From NCBI RefSeq assembly GCF_000682675.1, contig NZ_AWFA01000003.1, forward strand, positions 1 to 64,000: DNA of 64,000 bases, written 5' to 3'. Origin of the DNA: Hyphomonas pacifica (GTDB taxonomy: Bacteria; Pseudomonadota; Alphaproteobacteria; Caulobacterales; Hyphomonadaceae). A program made the position numbers and the translations under genes. Below the pieces are notes generated by a model. It saw only the letters and a program-made list of their open reading frames with translations, had not been told where the DNA came from and searched no databases. Positions 54,807-63,618 of the stretch are shown one piece after another (position 1 is the first letter of the stretch; each line of letters starts with the position of its first letter).

Positions 54807-56000
54807 ATGTCTCAATTCTCCACTCTTTCGGCTTTGCCGCCAGACGCTTTGCTGGGCCTGATGGCCGCCTATCGTGTAGATCCGCGCGATGAGAAGTTTG
54901 ATCTGGGTGTGGGGGTCTACAGGAACGAGGCTGGTCAAACGCCTGTCATGTCCGCCGTGGCCAAGGCAGAGGAGAAAATTCTTAAGTCTCAGACCACGAA
55001 AGTGTATGAAGGCCCGCGCGGGAATACGGACTATTGCGCCGCCATCGAGAATTTTGTGTTCGGCAAAGGCTCCGCCGCCATCAAGGAAGGCCGTACCCTG
55101 TCATTTACCGCGCCGGGCGGCTGTGGCGCATTATTCCTTGGGACGGGGCTGATGAAGCGGATGGGTGTGAAGAACGTCTGGGTCTCGAACCCGACCTGGC
55201 CAAACCATCCGAACGTCGTGAAGTTCACGGGCCTGGATGTGCGCGAGTATGCTTATGCCGATCCGGAAACCGGAGAGCTGGACCTTGATGCCATGCTCGC
55301 AGACATCGCCAAGGCAGAGCGCGGTGATGGCCTGATCATTCAGGGACCCTGCCACAATCCCACCGGTATTGACCTGACCGTTGAAGACTGGTGCAACGTG
55401 GGCGCGCTGGTGAAGGAACGTGGCCTGATTGCCATGCTGGATGTTGCCTATCACGGCTTTGCCAATGGTCTGGATGAGGATGTTGCCGGTGTGCGCGCCT
55501 TCATCGAGACGGCAGGTGAGGCGCTGATCGCTTATTCCTGCTCTAAGAATTTTGGCCTGTACCGAGAACGCGCGGGTTGCTTTATGGCCATTGGGAACTC
55601 TGCCGAAGGCATCGCCGCCGCCGCAACACATGTCGCCTCTCTGGCGCGGGCCAGCTACTCCATGCCGCCAGCCCATGGTGCCGCCATCGTTGCGACCATT
55701 CTGGGTGATGCAGAACTTCGCGCCGAATGGGAAGCAGAACTCACTCAGATGCGTGAACGGATGATTTCGCTACGAAAATCCCTGGCAGAGCAACTGGTCA
55801 GCAAGACGGGCTCCAATCGTCTGGGCGCTGTGGCGCATCAGAACGGCATGTTCAGCCAGCTGCCGCTGTCAAAGGATGCGATCACGGCCATGCGTGAAAA
55901 GAGCGGTCTCTACATGCCTAATTCCGGGCGCATCAATATTGCGGGCCTAAGCATGAAAGACATTCCCGCTATCGCAGAGATTATTGCGAAGGACGCCTAA
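54807..56000 (+). CDS. Aromatic amino acid aminotransferase
   Basis: A 397-residue class I PLP aminotransferase of the AspC/TyrB group. Features are VGVYRNEAGQTPV at the N-terminus, EGPRGNTDY, GPCHNPTGID for cofactor ring contacts, and the PLP lysine in SCSKNFGLYRERAG (K247). The arginine of RINIAGL near the end should bind the alpha-carboxylate. Next to the hpd operon, conversion of tyrosine to hydroxyphenylpyruvate is the natural reading, but aspartate specificity cannot be excluded. ATG 54807 is chosen over the upstream start at 54759. Its stop overlaps the convergent thioesterase stop. Confidence 0.9.
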   Translation: MSQFSTLSALPPDALLGLMAAYRVDPRDEKFDLGVGVYRNEAGQTPVMSAVAKAEEKILKSQTTKVYEGPRGNTDYCAAIENFVFGKGSAAIKEGRTLSFTAPGGCGALFLGTGLMKRMGVKNVWVSNPTWPNHPNVVKFTGLDVREYAYADPETGELDLDAMLADIAKAERGDGLIIQGPCHNPTGIDLTVEDWCNVGALVKERGLIAMLDVAYHGFANGLDEDVAGVRAFIETAGEALIAYSCSKNFGLYRERAGCFMAIGNSAEGIAAAATHVASLARASYSMPPAHGAAIVATILGDAELRAEWEAELTQMRERMISLRKSLAEQLVSKTGSNRLGAVAHQNGMFSQLPLSKDAITAMREKSGLYMPNSGRINIAGLSMKDIPAIAEIIAKDA

Positions 56001-56920
56001 ACCGCCAATCCTGGAGGAGCGATCTCTGTCAGCTCCTCCACCATTTCCAGCGGGGCAGGGATCGCCTTGCGGGCGTCGAGGTCCAGCGTAATGGCCGTTA
56101 CCTGCATCGTCGCCCATGGTTTTCCTGTGGTCGGGTCCATCATCCAGTGGATCAGAGCGTGTGTCTTTCCAGATGCTCCGCCAAAGGAGGAATAGATCTC
56201 ATAGAGGTCTCCCGCCATCGGCATCGCGTGATAGCGGATGCGGTATTCCAGAACAGCTGCGCCCATGCGGCGGTCTCCCGCCGATTCCGCCACGCGCTTG
56301 CGCCAGTCGAACAACAAGTTCGGCACGGAGTCTGATGTGCGCCCGATCATCCAGTAGGGATACATCCACCCATGGACGTCCAGATGCTGGTGCGGCACCG
56401 CGCCTCTGCCGATCATGGGCGCTCCGCACGATTTTACCTTGTCCAATGTAATCTTTTCAACGGGCAGGCCCGGTTGCGAAAGATCGACAGAGCGCGGGGC
56501 AGATTCTTCCGGTGCTGTGCCCATATGCTCTGCGAACGCTTCACGGGTGCGGCTGCTCCACGCAAAAGGTTCGCGCGCCGTCGTATCTATATGCGCAACG
56601 CGCGTACGCATGGCGGCTGCCAGTCCGCCGTCGGAATGGCGCAACTCCTGATACACTAAGGCGTCCGTTTCCCCGGTTTCCAAAAGGCAACCCTTCATGC
56701 TGAGCGGACGACCTGGTAGCACTTCACGAATAAAGCGAATATGCTGGTCAACTGGTACAATTGTGGAAGGGGAGTCCTTCCGAAAGGCGTGGGCCATATT
56801 CAGGTTGACTGAAAATGCGGCGAGGCCTTCCATCTGTTTTTCCAGATAGACCCGCACATTCATGTGCCCCATCTCGTCGCAATCCCATTGATTGCAGCTA
56901 CCCATCCATAAAGTGATCAC
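55997..56920 (-). CDS. Double-hotdog thioesterase family protein
   Basis: A 307-residue protein with two hotdog domains. The first starts with WMGSCNQWDCDEMGHMNVRVYLEKQM, the 4HBT/acyl-ACP thioesterase pattern with Asp and HMN, and the second (from about 190) includes VLEYRIRYHAMPMAGDLYEI. It should hydrolyse acyl-CoA or acyl-ACP esters. I use GTG 56920, which overlaps the Fur gene stop by GTGA and keeps the first strand; ATG 56905 is an alternative. It is co-transcribed with the Fur-type regulator. Confidence 0.82.
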   Translation of the reverse strand: MITLWMGSCNQWDCDEMGHMNVRVYLEKQMEGLAAFSVNLNMAHAFRKDSPSTIVPVDQHIRFIREVLPGRPLSMKGCLLETGETDALVYQELRHSDGGLAAAMRTRVAHIDTTAREPFAWSSRTREAFAEHMGTAPEESAPRSVDLSQPGLPVEKITLDKVKSCGAPMIGRGAVPHQHLDVHGWMYPYWMIGRTSDSVPNLLFDWRKRVAESAGDRRMGAAVLEYRIRYHAMPMAGDLYEIYSSFGGASGKTHALIHWMMDPTTGKPWATMQVTAITLDLDARKAIPAPLEMVEELTEIAPPGLAV

Positions 56921-57396
56921 GCGGCGCAGTCCCGGCAAATGCCGCGTACTTCGACGACGGCGCGGTTCATGTGAAAGCCTGCCGCATCCGTTTCAGCTCG
57001 CAGGGCTTCGCTTGTTGCGGTGGCATGCAGCTCTTCAGCGGCATTGCACTTGTCGCAGATCAGGAATACTGCCGAGTGGCTGTGGCTGGCATGGCCGCAG
57101 GCAACATAGGCGTTGAGGCTCTCGATCTTGTGGGCAAGGCCGGTATCCTGCAGGAAATCTAGGGCGCGATATATGGTCGGTGGCTTCGCCGAGCCTTCCC
57201 CGTCCAGATTGGCCAGCAGGTCATACGCCTTGGCTGGCTCTTCACTTTCCAGCAGCAGACGCAACACCTTGCGTCGAATGCGGGTCATGCGCTGGCCCTG
57301 ACGAGCCACAAGGGCTTCGGCCTCCAGCAGGAATGCGTCGACATCCTGCGGGCTGCAGGGCGTATTGGCATGAATATCTTCGTGCGCGTGCGTCAT
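56917..57396 (-). CDS. Fur family regulator, Zur-like
   Basis: A 159-residue metal-responsive repressor with a winged helix (TRIRRKVLRLLLE to PPTIYRALDFLQDTGLAHKIES) and a C-terminal domain carrying paired Cys motifs CDKC (114-117) and CRDC (154-157) for structural zinc, plus His-rich CGHASHSHSA. That pattern and the His-rich N-terminus suit Zur rather than Fur. No zinc-uptake gene is near, so the target set is unknown. It is divergent from the MarR-type gene across 128 bases. Confidence 0.85.
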   Translation of the reverse strand: MTHAHEDIHANTPCSPQDVDAFLLEAEALVARQGQRMTRIRRKVLRLLLESEEPAKAYDLLANLDGEGSAKPPTIYRALDFLQDTGLAHKIESLNAYVACGHASHSHSAVFLICDKCNAAEELHATATSEALRAETDAAGFHMNRAVVEVRGICRDCAA

Positions 57397-57524
57397 CTCC
57401 CCAATGTCGTGCGTTTCGTGCCGGATGTGAAGACCTGTCCCCAGCTTTACAGCTGGGACCCCTAGACGGCCCCCGCAAATCAGCTGAGATTCTCCAACAA
57501 AGCGAAGAAAACAAGGGTAGAGCC

Positions 57525-57917
57525 ATGGGAATGTCTGAGCGTGAGGGTTTGGAATTGTGGCGCCGCGCTGTAACGGCGTCTGTTCGCTCTGATGCGCCAG
57601 ACCTGACGGCCCGGCAGCAGGCCATTCTCATGACGATTGCCCTCACGCCTGGCCCGCACACGGTGCGGGGGCTTGCAGAGCATCTCAATATTGCAAAACC
57701 GGCCGTGACGCGCGCCCTGGATGCCTTGTCGCGACTGGACTTCATTCGCCGCATCAAGGATGACAGTGATCTGCGCAATATCTTCATTGAGCGCACACCT
57801 GCCGGAATGAGCTATCTGCGGGCCTTTTCCGGCCTTGTTCTTGCCGCAGCTTCCGGCAAGGATGACTCTGAACTGGCGCCGAAGAAGGCGAGCGGAAAGT
57901 CCACTGCCGCTGCCTAG
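57525..57917 (+). CDS. MarR-type winged-helix regulator
   Basis: A 130-residue protein with the MarR winged helix: LTARQQAILMTIALTPGPHTVRGLAEHLNIAKPAVTRALDALSRLDFIRRIKDDSDLRNIFIERTPAG. Lys/Ala-rich residues end the protein. ATG 57525 with AAGGG 8 bases upstream is chosen, although the frame stays open back to 57180 through the Fur gene on the other strand. The NlpC/P60 gene follows after 24 bases and is likely co-transcribed. Confidence 0.88.
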   Translation: MGMSEREGLELWRRAVTASVRSDAPDLTARQQAILMTIALTPGPHTVRGLAEHLNIAKPAVTRALDALSRLDFIRRIKDDSDLRNIFIERTPAGMSYLRAFSGLVLAAASGKDDSELAPKKASGKSTAAA

Positions 57918-57941
57918 AGGTGCCGCAAGGCGAGGCTCGGT

Positions 57942-58784
57942 ATGCCGGAATTTGATGATAAGAGACTGAAGCTTCCTGAGGGCGAGCTTGAGACGTGTCA
58001 GGTGACGGCCGCCGTTGCGAACATATATGAAGGCCCCGATCCGGCGGCCCGTCTGTACACGCAGGCTCTGCATGGTGAGTTTGTGTATGTTGATCAACGT
58101 CGGGATGGCTTTGCGCGTGTTCAGTGCCAGCGGGATCGTTATGTCGGCTGGGCGCTTCTGGACGGACTTTCCGAAACCGTGTTTGAGCCATCCCACAAGA
58201 TTTGCTCGCGCTTGGCCCATGCGTATTCAAACCCGGATTTGAAGTCCCCGCCGAAAGCCCTGCTTAGCCTCGGTGCGCGCTTGACCATCAGCGGACGGGA
58301 AGGGGATTGGCTTCATGCAGATCGTGCCGGATGGGTGCACAAGCGCCATGTAGCAGCGCTGACAGATATGGAGAGCGATCCGGCCGCGATTGCAGAGCGG
58401 TTCCTTGGTACGCCATATCTCTGGGGCGGGCGTCAGAGTGTGGGCATGGATTGCACGGGGCTGACGCAGCAGGCCTATGAGGCAGTGGGCGTGCTGTTGC
58501 CGCGTGACAGCGACATGCAATACGCATGGACTGGAAGGGATATTCCTGAGTGGCGAGAGCCTGGTGCCCTGCGGCGGGGCGATCTCGTCTTCTGGAAGGG
58601 CCATGTCGGCATCATGACCGATGCCGAGCACATCCTGCATGCCAATGCCTGGCATATGGCGGTCGCAGTGGAGCCACTAAAGGGCGCGATCACCCGGATC
58701 GCAAACTATTACGCCGAGCCCATAGGGGCCCGGCGCATAGATGTTTCGTCTGAAAGAAGGACGGAGCCGGCCTGGAAGGCCTGA
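57942..58784 (+). CDS. NlpC/P60 (C40) peptidase with SH3-like domains
   Basis: A 280-residue protein. Two SH3b-like domains (about 18-75 and 85-140) precede a C40 peptidase domain with the catalytic cysteine in GMDCTGLTQQAYE (C171), His in WKGHVGIM (H221) and a third polar residue in HANAWH (H233). The family cleaves D-Glu-diaminopimelate bonds in muropeptides. No signal peptide is seen, so a cytosolic role in recycling with the dipeptide epimerase at 27091-28074 is possible but not shown. Confidence 0.9.
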   Translation: MPEFDDKRLKLPEGELETCQVTAAVANIYEGPDPAARLYTQALHGEFVYVDQRRDGFARVQCQRDRYVGWALLDGLSETVFEPSHKICSRLAHAYSNPDLKSPPKALLSLGARLTISGREGDWLHADRAGWVHKRHVAALTDMESDPAAIAERFLGTPYLWGGRQSVGMDCTGLTQQAYEAVGVLLPRDSDMQYAWTGRDIPEWREPGALRRGDLVFWKGHVGIMTDAEHILHANAWHMAVAVEPLKGAITRIANYYAEPIGARRIDVSSERRTEPAWKA

Positions 58785-58800
58785 TCCCGCGCCGCCAGGC

Positions 58801-59628
58801 TTACTCGCCCTCTTCTTCCGTCGGTGTCGGGGCTTCTTCTTCAAAAGCCTCTTCAGCTGTGGCGTCTGCCGCGTCGGCATCTTCCTCGACCGCTTCGCTT
58901 ACCGTTTCGTCAGCGGGGGCTGTAGCTTCTTCGGTCGTTGCGGCATCACCCTCTGTTGCTTCTGCAGGTGCAGCGCCTTCTTCCGTGGTGGCTTCTTCGC
59001 CCTCTACGGCTTCGTCACTGCCTTCTTCAGCAGCCGGCAGCGGCTCAGGGAAGGGCGGCGGGTTTTCCGTGTTGGAGGCAAGGTATGCGATCACATTGAT
59101 GCGGTCAGCATCACGGCGCAGACCAGCAAACGACATTGAGGTGCCGCGGGCATAAGAGCCCGGATTGGTCAGCCACTCATTGAGGTTTTCATAGCTCCAT
59201 GTGCCTTCCATGCCGGAAAGCGCAGCGGAATAGTTGAAGCCTGCATGGTGGGCTTTGTCGGCACCGACAACATTGTGAAGGTTCGGGCCTGTCCCGTTGG
59301 AACCGCCAGCTTCAATCGTGTGGCAGGTGGTACATTGGCCTTTGAAGGTACGCTCGCCGCGGGAAACGTCTGCATTGGCAAGCAGGAGACCGAGGTCGAA
59401 GACCTCTTCTGCCTCACCACCGGCGCTGCCCGAATCGGCAATATCGACGCAGTAGGCGAACTTGGCGCACATCTGCTCCGACATGGAGGTAGCTTCAGCG
59501 TGTTCTTCACCATGGCCGCCTTCGCTTCCATGGCTGAATACGACATTCGACAGTTCGTGCAGTGCGAACAGGCCGAGGGCGGTGGCCAGCAGCGCACCGA
59601 AAATCTTATTGAGACCGAGTTCTCCCAT
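58801..59628 (-). CDS. Membrane-anchored cytochrome c with acidic tail
   Basis: A 275-residue cytochrome of the CycM/c552 type. An N-terminal span (about 8-30) tethers it to the inner membrane. The haem site is CTTCH (99-103) and the axial Met lies in TSMSFAGL (M165), within a class I fold. Two extra cysteines (54 and 60) may form a disulfide. From about residue 200 to the end the protein is almost wholly Glu, Ala, Thr, Asp and Pro. CycM-type proteins pass electrons from bc1 to terminal oxidase. It stands divergent to pheA. Confidence 0.9.
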   Translation of the reverse strand: MGELGLNKIFGALLATALGLFALHELSNVVFSHGSEGGHGEEHAEATSMSEQMCAKFAYCVDIADSGSAGGEAEEVFDLGLLLANADVSRGERTFKGQCTTCHTIEAGGSNGTGPNLHNVVGADKAHHAGFNYSAALSGMEGTWSYENLNEWLTNPGSYARGTSMSFAGLRRDADRINVIAYLASNTENPPPFPEPLPAAEEGSDEAVEGEEATTEEGAAPAEATEGDAATTEEATAPADETVSEAVEEDADAADATAEEAFEEEAPTPTEEEGE

Positions 59629-59788
59629 GGGGGTTCTTCCTTCGAATCTGTCTGGTCATAACGTCTTGGCGCGCGCCTTTTGGCACGCTAACGGGTTACG
59701 CACAATATAAACGCTGCGAGATTGAGGCGCTTCCCCCTATCGTCGCGGCGATCCGACGCACACAAAACCACCGAAAGGAGCGCGTCAA

Positions 59789-60625
59789 ATGACGGGCAAG
59801 ATCGCATATCAGGGCGAACCTGGTGCAAATTCGCACATTGCGTGCAATGAGGCCTATCCGCATCTGGAGCCTCTTCCTTGCCGGACGTTTGAGGATTGTT
59901 TTGCGGCGGTTGAGCGTGGTGACGCTGATCTGGCGATGATTCCGGTGGAAAACACGATTGCTGGTCGGGTAGGGGACATCCACTATCTGTTACCAAGCAC
60001 ACAATTGCAGATCGTTGCGGAATACTACCTGCCGATTCGATTCCAGTTGATGGCACTTCCGGGCACGAAGCTGGCGGCTGTCAAAAAGGCCCGCTCGCAC
60101 ATTATGGGGCTTGGCCAGTGCCGCAATTTCCTGCGCGAGCATGGCATTGAAGGCGTAACGTCGGCTGATACAGCAGGCGCCGCGCGTGAAGTGGCAGAGC
60201 TGGGGGATTCCACACTTGCGGCGATTGCGCCGCGACTGGCAGCGGATGTCTATGGCCTGGAAATCCTGGCCGAGGACATTGAGGACGCAACCCACAATAC
60301 AACGCGCTTCATTATCATGTCGCGCGAGCAGGCCGAGATCGAGGCAGGGGACGGCCCGGCCAAGACGGCATTCCTGTTTGAAGTGCGCAACATTCCGGCA
60401 GCACTTTATAAAGTGCTCGGCGGCTTTGCGACGAATGGCATCAACATGACCAAGCTGGAGAGCTATCTGATCGGCGGGTCTTTCGTCTCGACACAATTCT
60501 ATGCCGAAATTTCCGGGCATCCGGACGAACGCCACGTTCAGCTCGCCTTGGAGGAACTGGGCTTCTTCTCGCAGTCCCTGAAAATCCTCGGCGTGTTCCC
60601 GACTTCGGAATACGTGCTGGTCTAG
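59789..60625 (+). CDS. pheA: Prephenate dehydratase
   Basis: The 278-residue monofunctional enzyme makes phenylpyruvate in phenylalanine synthesis. The catalytic domain contains AYQGEPGANSHIACNEAYP and the TRF motif in HNTTRFIIMSRE. An ACT domain (about 190-275) with GGFATNGINMTKLESYLIGG binds phenylalanine for feedback inhibition. Chorismate mutase is not fused. The stop overlaps the convergent LysR gene in CTAG. The cytochrome gene lies divergently upstream. Confidence 0.95.
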   Translation: MTGKIAYQGEPGANSHIACNEAYPHLEPLPCRTFEDCFAAVERGDADLAMIPVENTIAGRVGDIHYLLPSTQLQIVAEYYLPIRFQLMALPGTKLAAVKKARSHIMGLGQCRNFLREHGIEGVTSADTAGAAREVAELGDSTLAAIAPRLAADVYGLEILAEDIEDATHNTTRFIIMSREQAEIEAGDGPAKTAFLFEVRNIPAALYKVLGGFATNGINMTKLESYLIGGSFVSTQFYAEISGHPDERHVQLALEELGFFSQSLKILGVFPTSEYVLV

Positions 60626-61515
60626 CAGCGATTCATGGAGGCCTTCAGGGCGTCCGCGATGTGATCGGCGAAAAGTTTCGTCTTTCCGCGCAGGCGTCCG
60701 GAGGTCCATACGCAATTCACGGGAAGGTTTTCAGTCGTCCAGTCTGGCAAAACTGCCTGCAGGCGGCCTTCCGTGACGCAATTGGCAACCAGCCATTTGG
60801 GCCCCAGCAAGATGCCAAGGCCTGCTTCGGCCGCCTGCACGAGATTGTCTCCGCCTGACGCGATGAAGCGGCCTTCCAACCTGGCTGTGACTGTTTCGCC
60901 TTCTTTTGTGAGATACCAGTCTGGATGGCGCGCCTTGCGGAAATGTACAGCGCTATGGTGTTCCAGGTCTGCGGGCGTCTTGGGCGTTCCCATGCGGGCC
61001 AGATAATCTGGCGAGGCCCAAAGCGCCTGGGGCGAGTCGGCCAGTTTGCGCATCATCAGTCGGGAATCGTCCAGATGCCCGAACCTGAATGCCAGATCGA
61101 CGCCTTCCTCGACCAGGTCTGTAAAGGAATCATCCGAGATTACATCGAAGCGAATGCGGGGATACTTGTCTGCGAATTCAGGAATAGCAGGAATGATGAT
61201 ACGGCGCGCAAAGGAATTCGAGCATGAGATGCGGAGCAGGCCAACAGGTTCATGCTCCAGACCGCGCACCTCTGCCTCAGCCTGCTCATAGTCGGCAATC
61301 AAATCCACGGCGCGCTTGTAAAAGCGCTCACCTGCCTCGGTCAGGCTGAGGGCGCGCGTAGTTCGCTGGAACAGGACGGCGTCCAATTGAGCTTCCAGAT
61401 CCTGTATTCTGCGCGAGACGGTGGGTTGGCCCACGTCCAGAGCAACCGCTGCTTTTGAAAAGCTGCCGGATTCCGCCACACGAACGAAGAGGCGCATTGC
61501 ATCTATCCGGTCCAT
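60622..61515 (-). CDS. LysR family transcriptional regulator
   Basis: A 297-residue regulator. The N-terminal winged helix reads MRLFVRVAESGSFSKAAVALDVGQPTVSRRIQDLEAQLDAVLFQR, and a periplasmic-binding-like effector domain follows. ATG 61515 is chosen: GGGAG lies about 6 bases upstream, and the domain then starts at the normal position; ATG 61518 directly adjoins it. A frame open to 61716 is ignored. Its target is unknown; the YHS protein gene at 61715 lies divergently upstream and could be one. Confidence 0.9.
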   Translation of the reverse strand: MDRIDAMRLFVRVAESGSFSKAAVALDVGQPTVSRRIQDLEAQLDAVLFQRTTRALSLTEAGERFYKRAVDLIADYEQAEAEVRGLEHEPVGLLRISCSNSFARRIIIPAIPEFADKYPRIRFDVISDDSFTDLVEEGVDLAFRFGHLDDSRLMMRKLADSPQALWASPDYLARMGTPKTPADLEHHSAVHFRKARHPDWYLTKEGETVTARLEGRFIASGGDNLVQAAEAGLGILLGPKWLVANCVTEGRLQAVLPDWTTENLPVNCVWTSGRLRGKTKLFADHIADALKASMNRC

Positions 61516-61714
61516 CATCACTCCCGCTTCCAGTGGGGTGCAGCCTAGACGGATAAGCGCGATTCCGCGAGGGGCTTGATGCTCTCTATGGGCGGGCGTG
61601 TCTTCACGCAAATGTGGGCCACGCTTACACGGGCTTGCTTTGTCATAAGAGCGGGCGTGTGGGAGGCTGTACCCCGTCTGGCCATAAGGGCTGCCCTCCT
61701 GAAAGGAACACTCC

Positions 61715-62173
61715 ATGAAGCTTCATAGCATGTTGGTTACAGCCCTGTTGGCATCAGCGCCAGTTCTAATGGTGGCACCTGCTGCAAGGGCAGAGCCCCC
61801 GGTCTATACGGGACTCTTCTCCGATACGGCGCTGCAGGGGTATGATCCTGTCGCCTATTTTACCGATGGAAAGCCCGTAAAGGGATCAGATGAGTACACG
61901 ACTGAATATATGGGGGCCGAGTTCAAATTCAGCAGCGCGTCGCATCGTGAGACCTTCCTGGCTGATCCGGAACGCTATGTGCCGCAATATGGCGGGTACT
62001 GCGCATGGGCGATGGCTGATGGCAAACATGCCAAGGGAGACGCGCGGTTCTGGAAGATTGTCGATGGCAAACTCTATCTGAACTATAATTCTGCCATCCA
62101 GAAGAAGTGGGGAGCGGGTGAGGTGGCCTTCATTGAGCGCGCAGACCAGGCGTGGCGCGATATTAACCAATAA
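61715..62173 (+). CDS. Secreted YHS domain protein
   Basis: A 152-residue protein with a signal peptide (about 1-26, ending ARA) and a YHS domain seen in GYDPVAYFTDGKPVKGSDEYTTEYMGAEFKFSSASHRETFLADPERYVPQYGGYCAWA. The GYCAWA-type end with Cys is usual in exported YHS proteins near redox or metal genes. Function is unknown. AAAGGAA lies 8 bases before the ATG. Confidence 0.88.
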   Translation: MKLHSMLVTALLASAPVLMVAPAARAEPPVYTGLFSDTALQGYDPVAYFTDGKPVKGSDEYTTEYMGAEFKFSSASHRETFLADPERYVPQYGGYCAWAMADGKHAKGDARFWKIVDGKLYLNYNSAIQKKWGAGEVAFIERADQAWRDINQ

Positions 62174-62591
62174 GTCGCTGCGCCATATTTATTAATTTCC
62201 AGGCGGAGGATGATGTCCGCGTGGCTTCAGTCTCTGGCATGCATTATGCCAGGAAATTCAATACTTTGAAAGCTGACGAAGTTACCACTAAGCGCGACGC
62301 TTTGTTTGGGGCGGGTAAACAGACCGCAGGGAACTTCGCCACATTCCTGATGTATTCTGTATGCTGGATACTTCAGGAAGTGAAACCTCCTGGATAAATG
62401 GGCGCCCATACTGCTTGCTCTCTCTGGGGGGGGGGCTTCTTTGTTGTAGTGATTATTATCAGCCTAAGGATGAGCAATCGCTATTGGAGGGTGCTGCCTT
62501 AAAAGGATGTCATGACGTGCATTTAACTACCGTCCGGCTGATGCGCTGTCCTAGGAGTGAAGGCTTCTTCAACTGCCGAAAAGGTGATTTT
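62174..62591. other. Intergenic region with a hairpin and a G10 tract
   Basis: A 418-base gap. CTGGCAT (62234-62240) and ATGCCAG (62246-62252) form a 7-bp hairpin with a 5-nt loop. Ten consecutive G residues lie at 62425-62434, 158 bases before the barrel-protein start. A frame in phase with the next gene is open from 62361, but its residues look non-coding. Confidence 0.5.
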
Positions 62592-63161
62592 ATGAAGTAT
62601 GTTTATCTCGTTGCAGCCGGGGCGCTCGCTGCGCCAATGGCTCTGGCTCAGTCTACGGACGGTAGGGGCTGGTATGGCGGCGTGGGGTATGAATACCTTG
62701 TTGTGGATAATGATGCCATCAACGACCGCGAGCTTGATACCCTGTCCATTACGGGTGGTATGAATCTCAACAAGAGCTTTGGGGCGGAAGTCACAGCAGC
62801 CACGGGTATTGGCGATGACAGTGTCAACTACGGCAACTATGCCGCCAAGACGAGCCTTAATCACCGTATTGACCTCATGGGCGTCGCCCGTGTTCCTATT
62901 GCCGAGCGTCTGAACCTGACCGGCAAACTGGGCGTCTCGAATTATGAATTCCAGACCAAGGGGTGGGTGCAGCCTGCCAGCGACGTCTCTGCCCGAGGTT
63001 TCCGGAACATGGATAACGGGTATGCGATCGCCGGTGAGGTTGGTGCGGAATACGCCCTGACCAAAGATCTAACGGTTGATGCGGGTTACACTTATTATGA
63101 TGGTATCGACACCGACACGGAGTTCGATACGCTGAAAGTCGGCATCAAGAAAAAGTTCTGA
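62592..63161 (+). CDS. Small outer-membrane beta-barrel protein
   Basis: A 189-residue protein with signal peptide MKYVYLVAAGALAAPMALAQ and then alternating amphipathic strands ending in a Phe (VGIKKKF), as for OmpA-like/porin_OmpL-type eight-stranded barrels. Typical strand pairs are GWYGGVGYEYLVVD and TVDAGYTYYDG. ATG 62592 has AAAAGGTGA about 7 bases upstream. Transport or adhesion roles cannot be distinguished. The G10 tract upstream could influence expression. Confidence 0.85.
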   Translation: MKYVYLVAAGALAAPMALAQSTDGRGWYGGVGYEYLVVDNDAINDRELDTLSITGGMNLNKSFGAEVTAATGIGDDSVNYGNYAAKTSLNHRIDLMGVARVPIAERLNLTGKLGVSNYEFQTKGWVQPASDVSARGFRNMDNGYAIAGEVGAEYALTKDLTVDAGYTYYDGIDTDTEFDTLKVGIKKKF

Positions 63162-63169
63162 CAATAAAA

Positions 63170-63193
63170 AACGGGCGGGATATCCCGCCCGTT
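63170..63193 (-). terminator. Terminator of the histone-like gene
   Basis: AACGGGCGGGA (63170-63180) pairs with TCCCGCCCGTT (63183-63193) around TA. On the minus strand the stem is followed by a T tract (complement of the A run at 63165-63171), so it should end the minus-strand histone-like transcript. The plus side has no T tract, so termination of the barrel gene there is weaker. Confidence 0.88.
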
Positions 63194-63215
63194 CCCATAC
63201 ACTCTGTCCGCAAGC

Positions 63216-63512
63216 TTACTTTTTCTTGGCGGCAGGCTTTTTCGCTGCTGGCTTTTTTGCGGCTGGCTTGGCCGTCTTGGCTGCAGGTTTTTTTACTGCG
63301 GCAGCGGCGGCTTTCGGCGCTGCGGCTTTCTTGGCGGCCGGCTTCGCTGCAGGTTTTTTGGCTACAGGCTTTTTCGCGGCTGGTTTCTTGGCTGCGGGTT
63401 TCGCCGCAGCTTTAGGGGCGGCCTTGGCAGCCGGCTTTGTTGCCGGTTTCTTGGCTGCGGTCTTTTTTGCGGCCGGTTTTGCTGCCGGCTTTTTCTTTGT
63501 TGCAGTTGCCAT
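63216..63512 (-). CDS. Histone H1-like Lys/Ala/Pro-rich protein
   Basis: A 98-residue protein built only from Lys, Ala, Pro, Thr, Val and the initial Met, with repeated PAAKKPAAKK units over nearly its whole length. It resembles the C-terminal tails of histone H1 and bacterial Hc1/AlgP-like proteins, which bind DNA through charge. There is no folded domain. The plus strand also carries an open frame across it (63226-63528), which I regard as an artefact of the repeat. Confidence 0.85.
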   Translation of the reverse strand: MATATKKKPAAKPAAKKTAAKKPATKPAAKAAPKAAAKPAAKKPAAKKPVAKKPAAKPAAKKAAAPKAAAAAVKKPAAKTAKPAAKKPAAKKPAAKKK

Positions 63513-63618
63513 GTCGGGTCTCCTGTAAATGGCAAGTGCCAGAATAGAATGATTCTGGAAAAATCAACTCTTATTTTTCGCGTATGAGGGGAGGCGGAAG
63601 ACCCGGATCCGTGTACGG

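Noticed and set aside
63226-63528. A plus-strand frame of Ala/Gly/Phe repeats opposite the histone-like gene
   Set aside because: It arises from the complement of the PAAKK repeats. The minus frame has the start position, composition and terminator expected of a real gene.
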